Made by a program: the position numbers and the translations under genes
In this document: in pieces, positions 19,336-30,500 of the stretch
Layout of the letters: every line of letters starts with the position of its first letter
Numbering within the stretch: position 1 is the stretch's first letter
From: Candidula unifasciata
Taxonomy: Eukaryota; Mollusca; Gastropoda; Stylommatophora; Geomitridae
NCBI GenBank assembly: GCA_905116865.2
Contig: CAJHNH020008401.1
Span: forward strand, 168,501 to 232,500
DNA length: 64,000 nucleotides
Direction of reading: 5' to 3'
Notes under the pieces: model-generated
Databases searched by the model: none
The model's input: only the letters and a program-made list of their open reading frames with translations
Told to the model about the DNA's origin: nothing

Positions 19336-20450
19336 ACCTCTAGAACTTTAGGCACTCACACGATTGAAACGCTTGATCATATTGTTTTCAAACAGGCCGA
19401 CAAGGAAGGGGCGATAGTAGTCTGAAGAAAAGATTTATATGTGCAAGAAGGGGATAGACAACTTAGTGACACATCTTCCTATGAACCCCAGACACAGGAT
19501 GTTACGGTTAAAAAAAAAAAAAAAATTAATAGTTAAGAGTACCATCCAAACCTTCATCCAGGAAGACCTTTTTGCCCGCCCGGGCCAGCTCTCTATTTGT
19601 CGAGGACAGTTTTCTGGGGAAGCCTGGCCTTCACATGCTTCCCAAGATACATAAACCGGACAACCCAGGTAGACCGCTCGTGTCCGCCTGTGCTTGTCCC
19701 ACAGAGCTCATATCCGGATTCCTCGACCGTATTCTGTAGCCCCTGGTCGTCGATCTCCCATCTTACATCAAAGACACCAACCATGCTATCTCTTTCTTTC
19801 AGTCTATTCGGTTCACCTCTTCTTCCAGTTACCACATCTTCACCTTAGATGTTACCTCTCTCCACACCTCTATTCCACATTCAGATGGCCTCCAGGCTTT
19901 GCGGTTCTTTCTAGATCAGAGAGTCAGTCCTGCCATAGCCACTGACCCTTGACTCGTCTAGCTGAGCTAGTGCTTACTCAAAACTCATTCGAGTTTAATG
20001 GCCAGTATTTCAACCAGATTAGCGGTGTCGCTATGGGGACCATGATGGGACCCAGCTAGGCCTGCCTCTTCATAGGACACCTTGAGCACCAGATACGTCA
20101 TGCATATACCGGTAGGCTCCCCAGAAGGTATATAGATGATTGCATCGGTGTTACCGATATGCCCCTACAGGAGCTGCAGAACTTTATTCATTTTGTTCTC
20201 CAACTTTCATCCCAGCATCCGATGCACTTCTAGCATCTCACCTTCGTCGGTGCATTTCCTGGATCTCACTGTCACCGTGGATTCTATAGGCCTCAGCACC
20301 TCAGTGTACTACAAGCCTACTGATTCCCACGCTTTTCTTCTCTACACGTCCACCCATCCCTCTTCCTGCAAGGACTCTATTCCGTTCTCCCAACTTCTAC
20401 GCCTCCGCAGACTATGCTAGGAGAACGACGCCTTTCACAAGGCCCTGGAA

Positions 20451-21251
20451 ATGTTGGACTTCTTTCGGCTTCGAGGGTATACTGAACATGTCCTATCTGC
20501 CACCTTTCACCACGCACGGTCTTTCCATCGTGCCGAAGCTTTCGCTTCCAAGCCGAAACATCACAACAACAGACCTATTCTTACACTTACCTACCACCCT
20601 CATAACATCCACGCCAAGTATATTTTCCGTAGGCATCTCTCCATTCTTCAAGCCGACCCTGCCACCAGTAGGATTTTCTCTGAACCTCCTCTAGTGGCCT
20701 ACAGGCATGATCGTAACCTCATGGAAATTCTAGTCAAGAGTAGGTTACGCCCCGCGTCTGAGCTCCACTTCGGCACCGTCTCTTGCGATAGACCGGTATG
20801 CAGAACCTGTCCATATGTGGTACAGGTGGCCAGTCTAGAATTCCCTAACACCACCTTCCACATACGTGAAGCATTCTATTGTACCAGCCGCAACGTCATT
20901 TATGCCATCAACTGCAAGAGATGTGGCATGAAATATATTGGTGAAACAGGTCTACGGCTGGCTGACAGGTTCAGACAACATCTTTTGGACGTGCAAAATG
21001 GTGCCCTGAAACCAGTACCGTTGCACTTTATTTCTCAGGATCACCAAGGTGCCCACGACATGGAGGCGACAGCCATTAAATCCAGCCATTCCAGCGAAAG
21101 AGTCCGCAAGTCTCTTGAGAATCGCTTTATTTGTACTCTGGGGACTTTGACGCCCTCCGGAATGAATTGCCAACACAGTTTCATTCAAACTTCCAGGGGA
21201 TTGAACTGCCCTCACAGTTTCAACTTCTTACACCCTAGTTATGGCCTCTGA
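20451..21251 (+). CDS. PLE C-terminal ORF with GIY-YIG endonuclease
   Basis: A 266-residue open frame and the only long intact part of the Penelope element. Residues ~1-100 are the RT thumb/linker region (MLDFFRLRGYTEHVL, LTLTYHP). Then come a cysteine cluster (CDRPVCRTCPYV) and the nuclease: VIYAINCKRCG for the GIY strand with the PLE-type C-x2-C insert, KYIGETG for YIG, and LADRFRQHL with the catalytic-helix Arg and a His. In the family this nuclease nicks target DNA for insertion. The annotated start is only the first ATG after the last upstream stop; the true protein would begin in the RT. Frame integrity may reflect recent insertion of this part or chance. Confidence 0.8.
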   Translation: MLDFFRLRGYTEHVLSATFHHARSFHRAEAFASKPKHHNNRPILTLTYHPHNIHAKYIFRRHLSILQADPATSRIFSEPPLVAYRHDRNLMEILVKSRLRPASELHFGTVSCDRPVCRTCPYVVQVASLEFPNTTFHIREAFYCTSRNVIYAINCKRCGMKYIGETGLRLADRFRQHLLDVQNGALKPVPLHFISQDHQGAHDMEATAIKSSHSSERVRKSLENRFICTLGTLTPSGMNCQHSFIQTSRGLNCPHSFNFLHPSYGL

Positions 21252-21389
21252 TACTCCACAGGGAAAAAAAAAAGGAGGGGTATTTATTCCCCCAGCTGAC
21301 ACGTGCGGAAAGTCTGCTGAGTAACAACCGACCTGGCCGCATCGTGATACCATACTAAGTGATTTTTTTGTATCTATGTAGTATTATTT

Positions 21390-21440
21390 TTTGTGTGCTG
21401 ATGAAGGCTAAATAGCCGCAACGTTCACGTTTTGTTTGTA
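21390..21440 (+). ncRNA. Hammerhead-ribozyme-like motif in PLE 3' region, probably inactive
   Basis: CTGATGA (21398-21404) is followed by a 4-bp hairpin GGCT-AAAT-AGCC and then GCAAC, where an active hammerhead has GAAAC. Next is a short self-complementary AACGT-TC-ACGTT that would be a minimal stem III. Order and spacing match the minimal hammerheads reported in Penelope-like elements. The A-to-C change in the core predicts loss of cleavage. Confidence 0.6.
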
Positions 21441-21549
21441 TTTGTTATATTGTGAAGTTTGCTAATATACTTTTCGTTCGGGTTTATATCTTTCCTTAGA
21501 GAGATAGGACGTTATAAGTGTTTTGGAAACCACATGTCTACATCGCTGA

Positions 21550-21862
21550 TAAGAATACGGGAAGAATACGGGAATTGGGGGTAAATATCGGCACAGTTAA
21601 GCATGAGAAGCACACCGGACGCACACGAAGTCTTGTTAATCAACATAGGACTGGTGCTATTAACCGCACGACGCTGATGAATATGTTGAGTGGGGAATCT
21701 GAGCGCCTATGGATGTGCCTTGAGTGCTGTGAAGATAATCTAACGTATAACTCAAAGATTAAAGATACTGCAACGGTGGAGATAAGTAGAAGAAGGGAGA
21801 TAAAACATAGTGTTTTAGTTAGGCGCAAATTTCCACTAGGCCCACATACAGGGCAGCGGTGA
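21550..21862 (+). pseudogene. Right half of the interrupted non-LTR element (C-terminus)
   Basis: RELGVNIGTVKHEKHTGRTR, then SLVNQHRTGAINRTTLMNML and SERLWMCLECC. This is the C-terminal tail, with its zinc-finger-like C-x2-C, of the same element class as 18380-19335. It follows directly after the Penelope 3' end, so the two halves bracket the insertion. Confidence 0.75.
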
Positions 21863-21984
21863 AGACCAAGATGAGATAGAGGACGGGAGAATAAGACTTT
21901 ATTTCACTATCCTGGGCGAAGCCGGGCAATTAAATCTAGTTCCCTATATAGATTTTCATACAATCCGATTGGGTGTTTGCTCAC

Positions 21985-22232
21985 TCTATATCGAGCCATT
22001 GTTTTTCACAATAGTTGTCCACCGATTCAAGGTCTTCTCCTGGTCTACGAACGCCACAAGTAGATTCTGATCGTATTCGGTATTCTGTTCTATTACCTGT
22101 TTAAGCGTGGAGATGGCGTCGCTGCTGTTTCTGTTTCTCCTAAAGCCCTTTATTCTTCTGCCAACTATGGGTCTAACACTGGTCTCAGCCTCGTTTCTAT
22201 CATCTTGGCATCCATTTTCCCGACATGACAAG
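21985..22232 (-). pseudogene. Fragment of non-LTR reverse transcriptase
   Basis: Minus strand RRIKGFRRNRNSSDAISTL, then LLVAFVDQEKTLNRW. This matches the RT block qaGFR.gR.t.Dai..l followed by vFvDFekAFD; the motif-A F-D-x-x-x-A-F-D is degraded to VDQEKTLNR. Different class and opposite strand from the RNase H element next door. Confidence 0.75.
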
Positions 22233-22259
22233 AGGGATGCCTCTGTATTGACTGTATTC

Positions 22260-23020
22260 TCGATTGGATAGAACCCTCACATTTGTGACAGTCATCAGTC
22301 TCCAGCTAGCTCCCTGTTAGAACTATCATATTTGTGATAGTCAGCATTAATCAACTTTCTCTTAGATAGAACCGGCACATCAAAACCCCATTGTGTCAGA
22401 TAACTATTGATGTTGACTGGCGTACATGATTTAATTGTACCCAGACCGGTAACAGTTGGGTATTCCGTTGTCAGGAAGACATTATTCCATTCATAGTACG
22501 TCGCTAGGGAATCCTATTCTTCGCTGATATATGTTCCACGCAACTAGGGAGAATTCAGTTACCCCCGTGAGAGTGTGAGCCTATGGATAGCACAATCAGC
22601 AAATCGATGATTCATTTATCTAACAAACTTGTTCGGTGATTCGTTTGCTGTTCATATTGACAATACTTTCGGCCCGGGATGGGCAGCCACTAGAAGTACG
22701 ACACAGTGCACCAGATTTACTGCACCTATTGTGAATTTGATTGGAGACCGGCCAATCCTAACATGGCATGTTGATTAGTTCGCATGTCTGCCAAGAAAGT
22801 AGCCAGGGTTCCATTCCTAGCAGAGATAGGATTATTTTTCAGACCGATGTAGCTCTTTAATCGAGCTAACCTCGTACACTTAGACATCAGACCATTTTTA
22901 GCATTTTGCAAGTTGACTGGAAAAGAACAATCTTTATAGATTTTTATCAACAGTTTCTCACCCAGCAACATTAATGGCTGCTCCACTGTCTTCATGCGTG
23001 TGTATGAAATATTCTGTTTT
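22260..23020. other. No recognised gene
   Basis: A minus-strand open frame of 89 residues (22726-22995) has no motif I can name. An early short repeat (CATTTGTGACAGTCA / CATATTTGTGATAGTCA) occurs at 22280-22345. Confidence 0.5.
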
Positions 23021-23024
23021 TCCA

Positions 23025-23605
23025 GATGTTTAAATTCTAGTTATTTCAACTGAGATAAGATGACAATAGATTCGAATTCCAGAAATATCTACTACCCCAG
23101 TTGTTTATTTAAATTCTAGGCACTTCAACTGAGATAAGAGAGGCACTAGCAATGAATTCCAGAAATATCTACTACGCAAGTTGTTAATTTAAATTCGAGG
23201 CACTTTACCTGAGATAAGTGAGACATTAGCAATGAATTCCAGAAATATCTACCGGGTACTCGTCTGGTGTTGTTTTAAATTCTGGACATTTTAATTGAAA
23301 TACGGCAGGCAATTAAAGAAATATCTACTTGACCGGGTGTGATTTTAAATTTTACACACCATAACTGAGATAAGACAAACAGCAGCGGATTACAGAAATA
23401 TCTAATTTTCCGAGTGTAGATTTAAAATCGGAACACTTTTACTGAGATAAGACAGTAACAGCAACATAGTCCAGAAAATCTACTTTCTCGAGTATGGTTT
23501 TAAATTCTAGACACTTTAGTTGAGATAAGACAGGCAATTTAATAGATATTTAGGACACTCTAACTGAGATAAGAGAAACAATTCCAGAAATATTATCTTT
23601 CTCGA
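23025..23605. repeat. ~80-bp degenerate tandem array, ~7 copies
   Basis: Each unit has a TTTAAATTCTAG-like start, CACTTTAACTGAGATAAGA, and CCAGAAATATCTACT. Unit lengths vary about 68-86 bp. Leads directly into the trinucleotide tract. Confidence 0.85.
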
Positions 23606-23607
23606 GT

Positions 23608-23995
23608 GTTAGTAGCAGAAGCACCAGCAGTAGTATTAGTTATAGTAGTAGTAGCAGCAGCTGCAGTAGTAGTAGTAGTAGCAGCAGCAGCAGCAGCAGT
23701 AGTAGTAGCAGCAGCAGTAACAGTGGCAGCAGCAGCAGCAACAGCAGTAGTAGTAGTAGTAGTAGTAGCAGCAGTGGCAGCAGCAGCAGTATTAGTAGTA
23801 GTAGCAGCAGCTGCAGTAGTAGTAGTAGTAGCAGCAGTAGCAGTAGCAGTAGTAGTAGTAGTAGTCGTAGTTTTTGTTGTTGTTGTAGTAGTTGTTGCTG
23901 CTGTTGTTGCTGTTGTGGTTGTTGTAGCAACAGCAGTATTAGTTGATGTCGCAGTAGCAGCAGCAGTAAAAGCGGCAGCAACAGCAGTGGTAGCA
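23608..23995. repeat. Compound (AGT)n/(AGC)n trinucleotide microsatellite
   Basis: Mixed AGT, AGC, GTT and GCT triplets over ~390 bp. Open frames on both strands (poly-Ala/Val/Thr/Leu) are repeat by-products. Confidence 0.97.
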
Positions 23996-24194
23996 GCAGT
24001 AGCCATGCTGATAGTTTTTAGTGGTGTTCCTAGTGGTACCACTCTGCTGAATTCAAGCCCCAACGACTGAATTATTCAGTCGCCATTGTGGGAGCTTCTT
24101 TAGACTGCAGTTATCTTCCGCTGACTCCAGTTGTCTGCCCGGCACGCACGTGCATGACTAAAACAAAATGTGACCACTCAGCTCAAAAAGAGAA

Positions 24195-25345
24195 GAATCA
24201 TGGGAAGATTGCATGGCTGATTTCTCTTTCCAGGCAATCGATCGTTTGAGAGGTGCCACTAATCACCGAAGCGGGTCTTTGAAAGGAATCAATTGAGGAA
24301 ATCATTAAAGGGATCGTTGAAGCGAACCGCTCAAGGGAGGCATTGAAGGGAATCATTGAAGGGAACCAAAGAAGGGAATCAGTAAAGGGACTCAATGAAG
24401 TCAATCGTTAAAGCGAATCTTTGAAGGGAGCCATTGAAGGGAATTATTAAAGGGAATCACTGAAGGGAATCATTGAAAGGAATCACTGAAGGGAATCATT
24501 GAAGGGAATCATTGAAGGGAATCATTGAAGGGAATCATTGAAGGGAATCATTGAAGGGAATCATTGAAGGGAATCATTGAAGGGAATCATTGAAGGGAAT
24601 CATTGAAGGGAATCATTGAAGGGAATCATTGAAGGGAATCACTGAAGGGAATCATTGAAGGGAATCATTGAAGGGAATCATTGAAGGGAATCATTGAAGG
24701 GAATCATTGAAGGGAATCATTGAAGGGAATTGAAGGAAATCATTGAAGGGAATCAATCAAGGGAATCATGGAAGGGAATCATGGAAGGGAATCATGGAAG
24801 GGAATCATGGAAGGGAATCATGGAAGGGAATCATGGAAGGGAATCATTGAAGGGAATCCTTGAAAGGAATCATTGAAGGGAATCATTGAAGGGAATCAAT
24901 CAAGGGAATCATAGAAGGAAATCATTGAAGGGAATCATTGAAGGGAATCATTGAAGGGAACCATTGAAGGAAATCATTAAAGGGAATCATTGAAGAGAAT
25001 CAATCAAGGGAATCATGGAAGGGAATCATTGAAGGGAATCATTAAAGGGAGCCATTGGAGGGAATCATTGAAGGAAATCATTCAAGGAAATCCTTGAAGG
25101 AAATCATAGAAAGGAATCGTTGAAGAGGATCATTGAAGGGAATCAAAGAAGAAAATAGTCAAAGCAAATCGTTGAATGAAATCAGAAAAGTGATCGTCGA
25201 AGGTAATCGTTGAAAGGAATCATTGAAGTAAACCAGGGAGGGATATAATCAAAGAGATTATTGAAAGGAATCATTGAAGGCAATCAATAAAGAAAATCAT
25301 TAAAAGTAGCACATCAAAGAAAATCATTGAAGAGAATCATCGAAA
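24195..25345. repeat. 13-bp satellite, ~85 copies
   Basis: Unit GAAGGGAATCATT. Near perfect at 24420-24725, decaying smoothly toward both ends, with local sub-blocks such as GAAGGGAATCATG at 24765-24845. Confidence 0.97.
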
Positions 25346-25434
25346 ATAATCATGGAAACTGTTTATTTTCAAACGTTGTAATTCCTCCCCCTGGTCCTGT
25401 ACTTTCGACTAGTAATAATGTGTCTTTCAAATAT

Positions 25435-27095
25435 CTTAGATTTCTTCAACTGACATCCAGTATAGGCGTTTCTTCAACTGACATCCAGTATAGGCGATTC
25501 TGCAACTGACATCCAGTATAGGCGATTCTGCAACTGACATCCAGTAAAGTCGATTCTGCAACTGACATCCAGTAAAGTCGATTCTGCAACTGACATCCAG
25601 TATAGGCGATTCTGTAACTGACATCCAGTATAGGCGATTCTTTAACTGACATCCAGTATAGGTGATTCTTTAACTGACATCCAGTATAAGCGATTCTTCA
25701 ACTGACATCCAGTATAGGTGATTCTGCAACTGGCATCCAGTATAGGCGATTCTTCAACTGACATCCAGTATTGGCGATTCTTCAACTGACATCCAGTATA
25801 GATGATTCTGTAACTGACATCCAGTATAGGTGATTCTTCAACTGATATCCAGTATAGGTGATTCTGTAACTGACATCCAGTATAGGTGATTCTTCAACTG
25901 ACATCCAGTATAGGTAATTCTGTAACTGACATCCAGTATAGGTGATCTGTAACTGACATCCAGTATAGGTGATTCTTCAACTGACATCCAGTATAGGTGA
26001 TTCTTCAACTGACATCCAGTATAGGCGATTCTTCAACTGACATCCAGTATAGGCGATTCTTCAACTGACATCTAGTATAGGCGATTCTGTAACTGACATC
26101 CAGTATAGGCGATTCTGCAACTGACATATAGTATAGGCGATTCTTTAACTGACATCCAGTATAGGCGATTCTTTAGCTGACATCCAGTATAGACGATTCT
26201 TCAACTGACATCCAGTATAGGCGATTCTTCAACTGACATCCAGTATAGTCGATTCCGCAACTGACATCCAGTATAGGCGATTCTGCAACTGACATCCAGT
26301 ATAGGCGATTCTTTAACTGACATCCAGTATAGGTGATTCTGTAACTGACATCCAGTATAGGTGATTCTTCAACTGACATCCAGTACAGGTGATTCTGTAA
26401 CTGACATCCAGTATAGGTGATTCTTCAACTGACATCCAGTATAGGTAATTCTGTAACTGACATCCAGTATAGGTGATTCTGTAACTGACATCCAGTATAG
26501 ATGATTCTTCAACTGACATCCAGTATAGGCGATTCTTCAACTGACATCCAGTATAGGCAATTCTTCAACTGACATCCAGTATAGACGATTCTTCAACTGA
26601 CTTTTAGTATAGGCGATTCTGCAACTGACATCCAGTATAGACGATTCTTCAACTGACATCCAGTATAGGTGATTCTTCAACTGACATCCAGTATAGACGA
26701 TTCTTCAACTGACTTTTAGTTTAGGCGATTCTGCAACTGACATCCAGTATAGACGATTCTTCAACTGACATCCAGTATAGGTGATTCTTCAACTGACATC
26801 CAGTATAGGTGATTCTGCAACTGGCATCCAGTATAGGCGATTCTTCAACTGACATCCAGTATAGACGATTCTTCAACTGACATCCAGTATAGGCGATTCT
26901 ACAACTGACATCCAGTATAGGCGATTCTTCAACTGACATCCAGTATAGGCGATTCTGCAACTGACATCCAGTATAGGCGATTCTTCAACTGACATCCAGT
27001 ATAGGCGATGCTTTAACTGACATCCAGTATAGGTGATTCTTCAACTGACATTCAGTATAGGCGATTCTTCAAATGACACCCAGTATAGGTGATTC
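25435..27095. repeat. 28-bp satellite, ~59 copies
   Basis: Unit GATTCTTCAACTGACATCCA plus GTATAGGC. Recurring variants (TTCAAC / TGCAAC / TGTAAC; GGC/GGT) appear as multi-unit patterns. One 140-bp pattern including GACTTTTAGTATAGGCG appears twice, near 26,580-26,720. Confidence 0.97.
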
Positions 27096-27099
27096 TTTA

Positions 27100-28050
27100 A
27101 TATTACCACCCCCTCCCGCCACGCATGTCTTTCATGGCGACTAATTAGGGATTTTTCTTTTAAGTCGGAGTGCATCTGTCGGTACTAATCACTATAGTCA
27201 CCCCCATCTGGCTCAGGCGTCAGATTTCGTGACGTTTCCAGGGGCTGTCCTATATTCTAGGGGTATTCTGAGAGCCTCCCTTCCCCGTCTATAAACACAG
27301 TGGAGAAAACTGGCTCGCGTTCGTTGGAAGTGGTTGACCTCCTGTCTCCCAAACAAAATTGTGCAGTTTTTTTTTGTTGGTCGCAACTGTCTTTTCTGTG
27401 AAAACTAGTTTCTCGAATGTTTTTTGTGTTTTTTTTTTGTGTGTGGTTTGTTTCTGAGTAGCTCGGGCGCCATAGATGCCTGTGTAAAAGGAAGAAGTAC
27501 TGCAGGGGGCTGCGCCGAAATCTCGTGAATATCTAATTAATAGTGTTTTTGAATCTCTACGCTCGTTGGCGGTGTCTATAGTCGATGGTGGATGTGCCTA
27601 AAACGTTTAAAACAGACAACACCTGATACCCCTAGAACACAGAACAGCATGTGGGAACGATTACGAAATCACGCAGCCGAACGAGATGAAGGTGAAATTC
27701 ATGAGTTGTACCCATCTGTCTGAGAGGTATGGAACTAACGGTCTGCATACAAATAAGCTAGATCTTTAAAATGGATGTGCATGCAAAACTCAAGCTCTGG
27801 AACAGTACCAAAATCCACCAGTGAACGAATAGTTAAAGCTTTTCGTCAAAGTATACAGCCGATTAACGCTAAGAAGAAAGAAAAAGAAGAAGAAGAAAAA
27901 GAAGAACGAACGAACAAACGAGGCCCGTCTTACATTGCGCCCTTTTAAACATTAATTTTTCACACAGCAGTTGTATTTTATCAAGGAAGCATGTTACATT
28001 CGTATACAACTATGGATATTATGAATACCAAGAAAGAAAACAAAAGCGTG
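27100..28050. other. No gene recognised
   Basis: Unique sequence between two satellites, with a T-rich stretch at 27,370-27,440. No family-supported exon. Confidence 0.55.
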
Positions 28051-28079
28051 GGTGGTAAAATGCATGGGCACACTCGCCC

Positions 28080-28262
28080 GCTCGCGCGCGCGCACACACA
28101 CCCACATACAGAAGCCCATCCACCCACTCACTCGCTTACTCACTGACGCTCCTATGCACAACTACATACAGACACACCTGCATACATACACGTACGCCTA
28201 TACAGACATACATATCACACATATACATGCCACACATACATGCATACATACATACATTTCAC
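28080..28262. repeat. CA/CATA-rich low-complexity tract
   Basis: Starts with an alternating CGCG/CACA run, then CATACATACAC-type repeats. Confidence 0.85.
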
Positions 28263-28267
28263 ATCCA

Positions 28268-29152
28268 ACACTGCCTACTGATGGTTGAATCCATATGCCT
28301 AGATTGATGGTTGAATCCAACACAGTGCCTAGTTTGATGGTTGAATCCAACACTGCCTAGATTGATGGTTGGATCCAGCACTGCCTAGATCGATATTTGA
28401 ATCCAGCACTGCCTAGATTGATGGTTGAATCCAACACTGCATAGAATGATGGTTGAATCCAACACTGCCTAGATTGATGGTTGAATCCAACACTGCCTAG
28501 ATTGATGGTTGAATCCAACACTGCCTAGATTGATGGTTGAATCCAACACTGCCTAGATTGATGGTTGAATCCAACACTGCCTAGATCGATATTTGAATCC
28601 AACACTGCCTAGATTGATGGTTGAATCCAACAGTGCCTAGATTGATGGTTGAATCCAACACTGCCTAGATTGATTGTTGAATCCAACAGTGCCTAGATTG
28701 ATGGTTGAATCCAACACTGCCTAGATTGATTGTTGAATCCAACAGTGCCTAGATTGATGGTTGAATCCAACACTGCCTAGATTGATTGTTGAATCCAACA
28801 GTGCCTAGATTGATTGTTGAATCCAACACTGCCTAGATTGATGGTTAAATCCAACACTGCCTAGATTGATGGTTGAATCCAACACTGCCTAGATTGGTGG
28901 TTGAATCCAACAGTGCCTAGATTGATTGTTGAATCCAACAGTGCCTAGATTGATTGTTGAATCCAACACTGCCTAGATTGATGGTTAAATCCAACACTGC
29001 CTAGATATATGGTTAAATCCAACACTGCCTAGATTGATGGTTGAATCCAACACTGCCTAGATTGGTGGTTGAATCCAACACTGCCTAGATTGATTGTTGA
29101 ATCCGACAGTGCCTAGATTGGTGGTTGAATCCAACACTGCCTAGATTGATGG
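28268..29152. repeat. 28-bp satellite (second, unrelated), ~31 copies
   Basis: Unit TTGATGGTTGAATCCAACAC plus TGCCTAGA. Variants GATTGTTG and CAGTGCC are interleaved in short runs. Unrelated in sequence to the 28-bp array at 25.4 kb. Confidence 0.97.
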
Positions 29153-29555
29153 TCGTTTTTTCAACGAGAATACAAGAATTCTGTCATGTAATTGTTGACT
29201 GACGTAACCTGGTACATCTGACCAGTCATGACACCTTTTTGTAAATCGATATTCAGCTGGTCAAACTAATGGCAGCGAGGCGCCTACGTCACATTTAGGT
29301 CAAGTCCTGGTAATGTAGTTTAGGCTTTCGATTTTTAATGGCGTCCTGTGTGTGTCGTCCTATCCATACTTCTATGTGAGTGTCAATCAATGCACCCCTT
29401 AACGTGATGAAAAACTACTGTCAAATATGATTTTTACTACTTGTTCCTAGTACAAATTACTGGTAGTTTGATCATTGCCAGTTGTTCTGTCTATAGAAGC
29501 CACGTAACATCTCAGTGACTATGTCAACAGCTGTATTGTTGTACGTCAAAGAAGC
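29153..29555. other. No gene recognised
   Basis: Unique sequence; nothing supportable. Confidence 0.5.
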
Positions 29556-29559
29556 ATAA

Positions 29560-29790
29560 CTATATTCTACTGTATACAACAAGTGTAACTATATTGTAGT
29601 GTATCAAATAAGTATAACTATATTGTACTGTACCCAACAAGTGTGACTATATTGTAGTGGATCAAACAAGTATATATGGTAGTGGATCAAACAAGTATAT
29701 ATGGTAGTGGATCAAACAAGTATATATGGTAGTGGATCAAACAAGTATATATGGTAGTGGATCAAACAAGTATAACTATATTGTCTCAGC
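29560..29790. repeat. 25-bp tandem repeat grading from a ~40-bp unit
   Basis: GTGGATCAAACAAGTATATA plus TGGTA four to five times, preceded by longer units with AACTATATTGTAGTG. Confidence 0.9.
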
Positions 29791-30094
29791 TTCTGGTGTA
29801 GACACTGCTAAATATAGGAATAAGATAACTAATCTACATCTCAGGGCCTCACAGTCTGCAGGGGCCTCTCCACAAATACTTATGTTTTCACAAATACAGT
29901 TTCCTTTTAATGCATTTTTAAAAACAATTTCTTAAACAGATTCTAATTTTATTAATAAAATTTTGGTATATTATCCCAGGCTTCGATTTATTACAACTTA
30001 TTATAACCTATTTTAATGAAATAACAGAATCAGCATAATGTGCCTCAACTTCCATCTTTTATTAATTTTTATATGTATTTTTTTTTTAAATTCA

Positions 30095-30270
30095 CTGGAC
30101 TGACAAAGTGACGTTTAACCAGGACCGCACGACGTGCGATAAACTCCGGGTGACACAAAGTGCCACCGTTCGGATGAGTACCAGAAACCCTGTTCAGTCT
30201 GTAGGTTTTACATCCCAAAAACAGAGGGGCTTTGAAGTAACTGCGCCCCATATTGGGACGGGGTTTTTAT
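30095..30270 (-). repeat. SINE-like family A, diverged copy
   Basis: Contains GGTGACACAAAGTGCCACC, the complement of a block in the copies at 443 and 54088. Truncated and diverged. Confidence 0.7.
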
Positions 30271-30284
30271 AAAATTACCCGGTG

Positions 30285-30500
30285 TTTCTTCTTCTTTGTT
30301 CACCCGCTGTAAGCTCCGGCGGAAAGTCCTGGTGGTTCGTCCATTTAGACATTGGCTTTGTGCGTGTACATCCGATTTGCTGACTTACTTGTGGGCATTT
30401 AGTTGTTCCTTGCCGCTCTGGTAGATGTACTCTGACTTCGAAGGAAGTCCCCGGTTAGTCGACTCTTACGATATGCTTGCTGGGAAGGCAGTGAGTATAT
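30285..30500 (+). repeat. SINE-like family B, copy 3 (most complete)
   Basis: Starts TTTCTTCTTCTTTGTTCACC, includes GCTGTAAGCTCCGGCGGAAA and GGTAGATGTACTCTGACTTC. TTCTTCTTC-type heads are common in mollusc short dispersed repeats. Confidence 0.75.

Larger units (their letters stand above)
19385..21545 (+). mobile_element. Penelope-like element (PLE), RT decayed, GIY-YIG region open
   Basis: The RT portion is readable across frameshifts: QADKEGAIVV, LYVQEGDRQLSDTS, LPKIHKPDNPGRPLVSA, TLDVTSLHTSIPHSDGL (motif A), ISGVAMGTMMGPS (motif B) and RRYIDDCIGVTD (motif C, YIDD). The C-terminal part is an open frame (20451-21251) with the GIY-YIG nuclease. The 3' region at 21398-21431 has a hammerhead-like motif. 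The whole sits between two halves of a non-LTR element. Premature stops in the RT mean it is dead as an autonomous element. Confidence 0.9.

Noticed and set aside
22726..22995. 89-residue minus-strand frame
   Set aside because: Protein-like composition but no motif, splice signal or neighbouring support; probably a decayed mobile element.
23593..24070. Poly-Ala/Thr/Val frames on both strands
   Set aside because: Pure trinucleotide microsatellite translation.
25435..29152. Possible CRISPR-like arrays with 28-bp repeats
   Set aside because: Repeats are head-to-tail with no unique spacers, have diverged units and lie in animal DNA.
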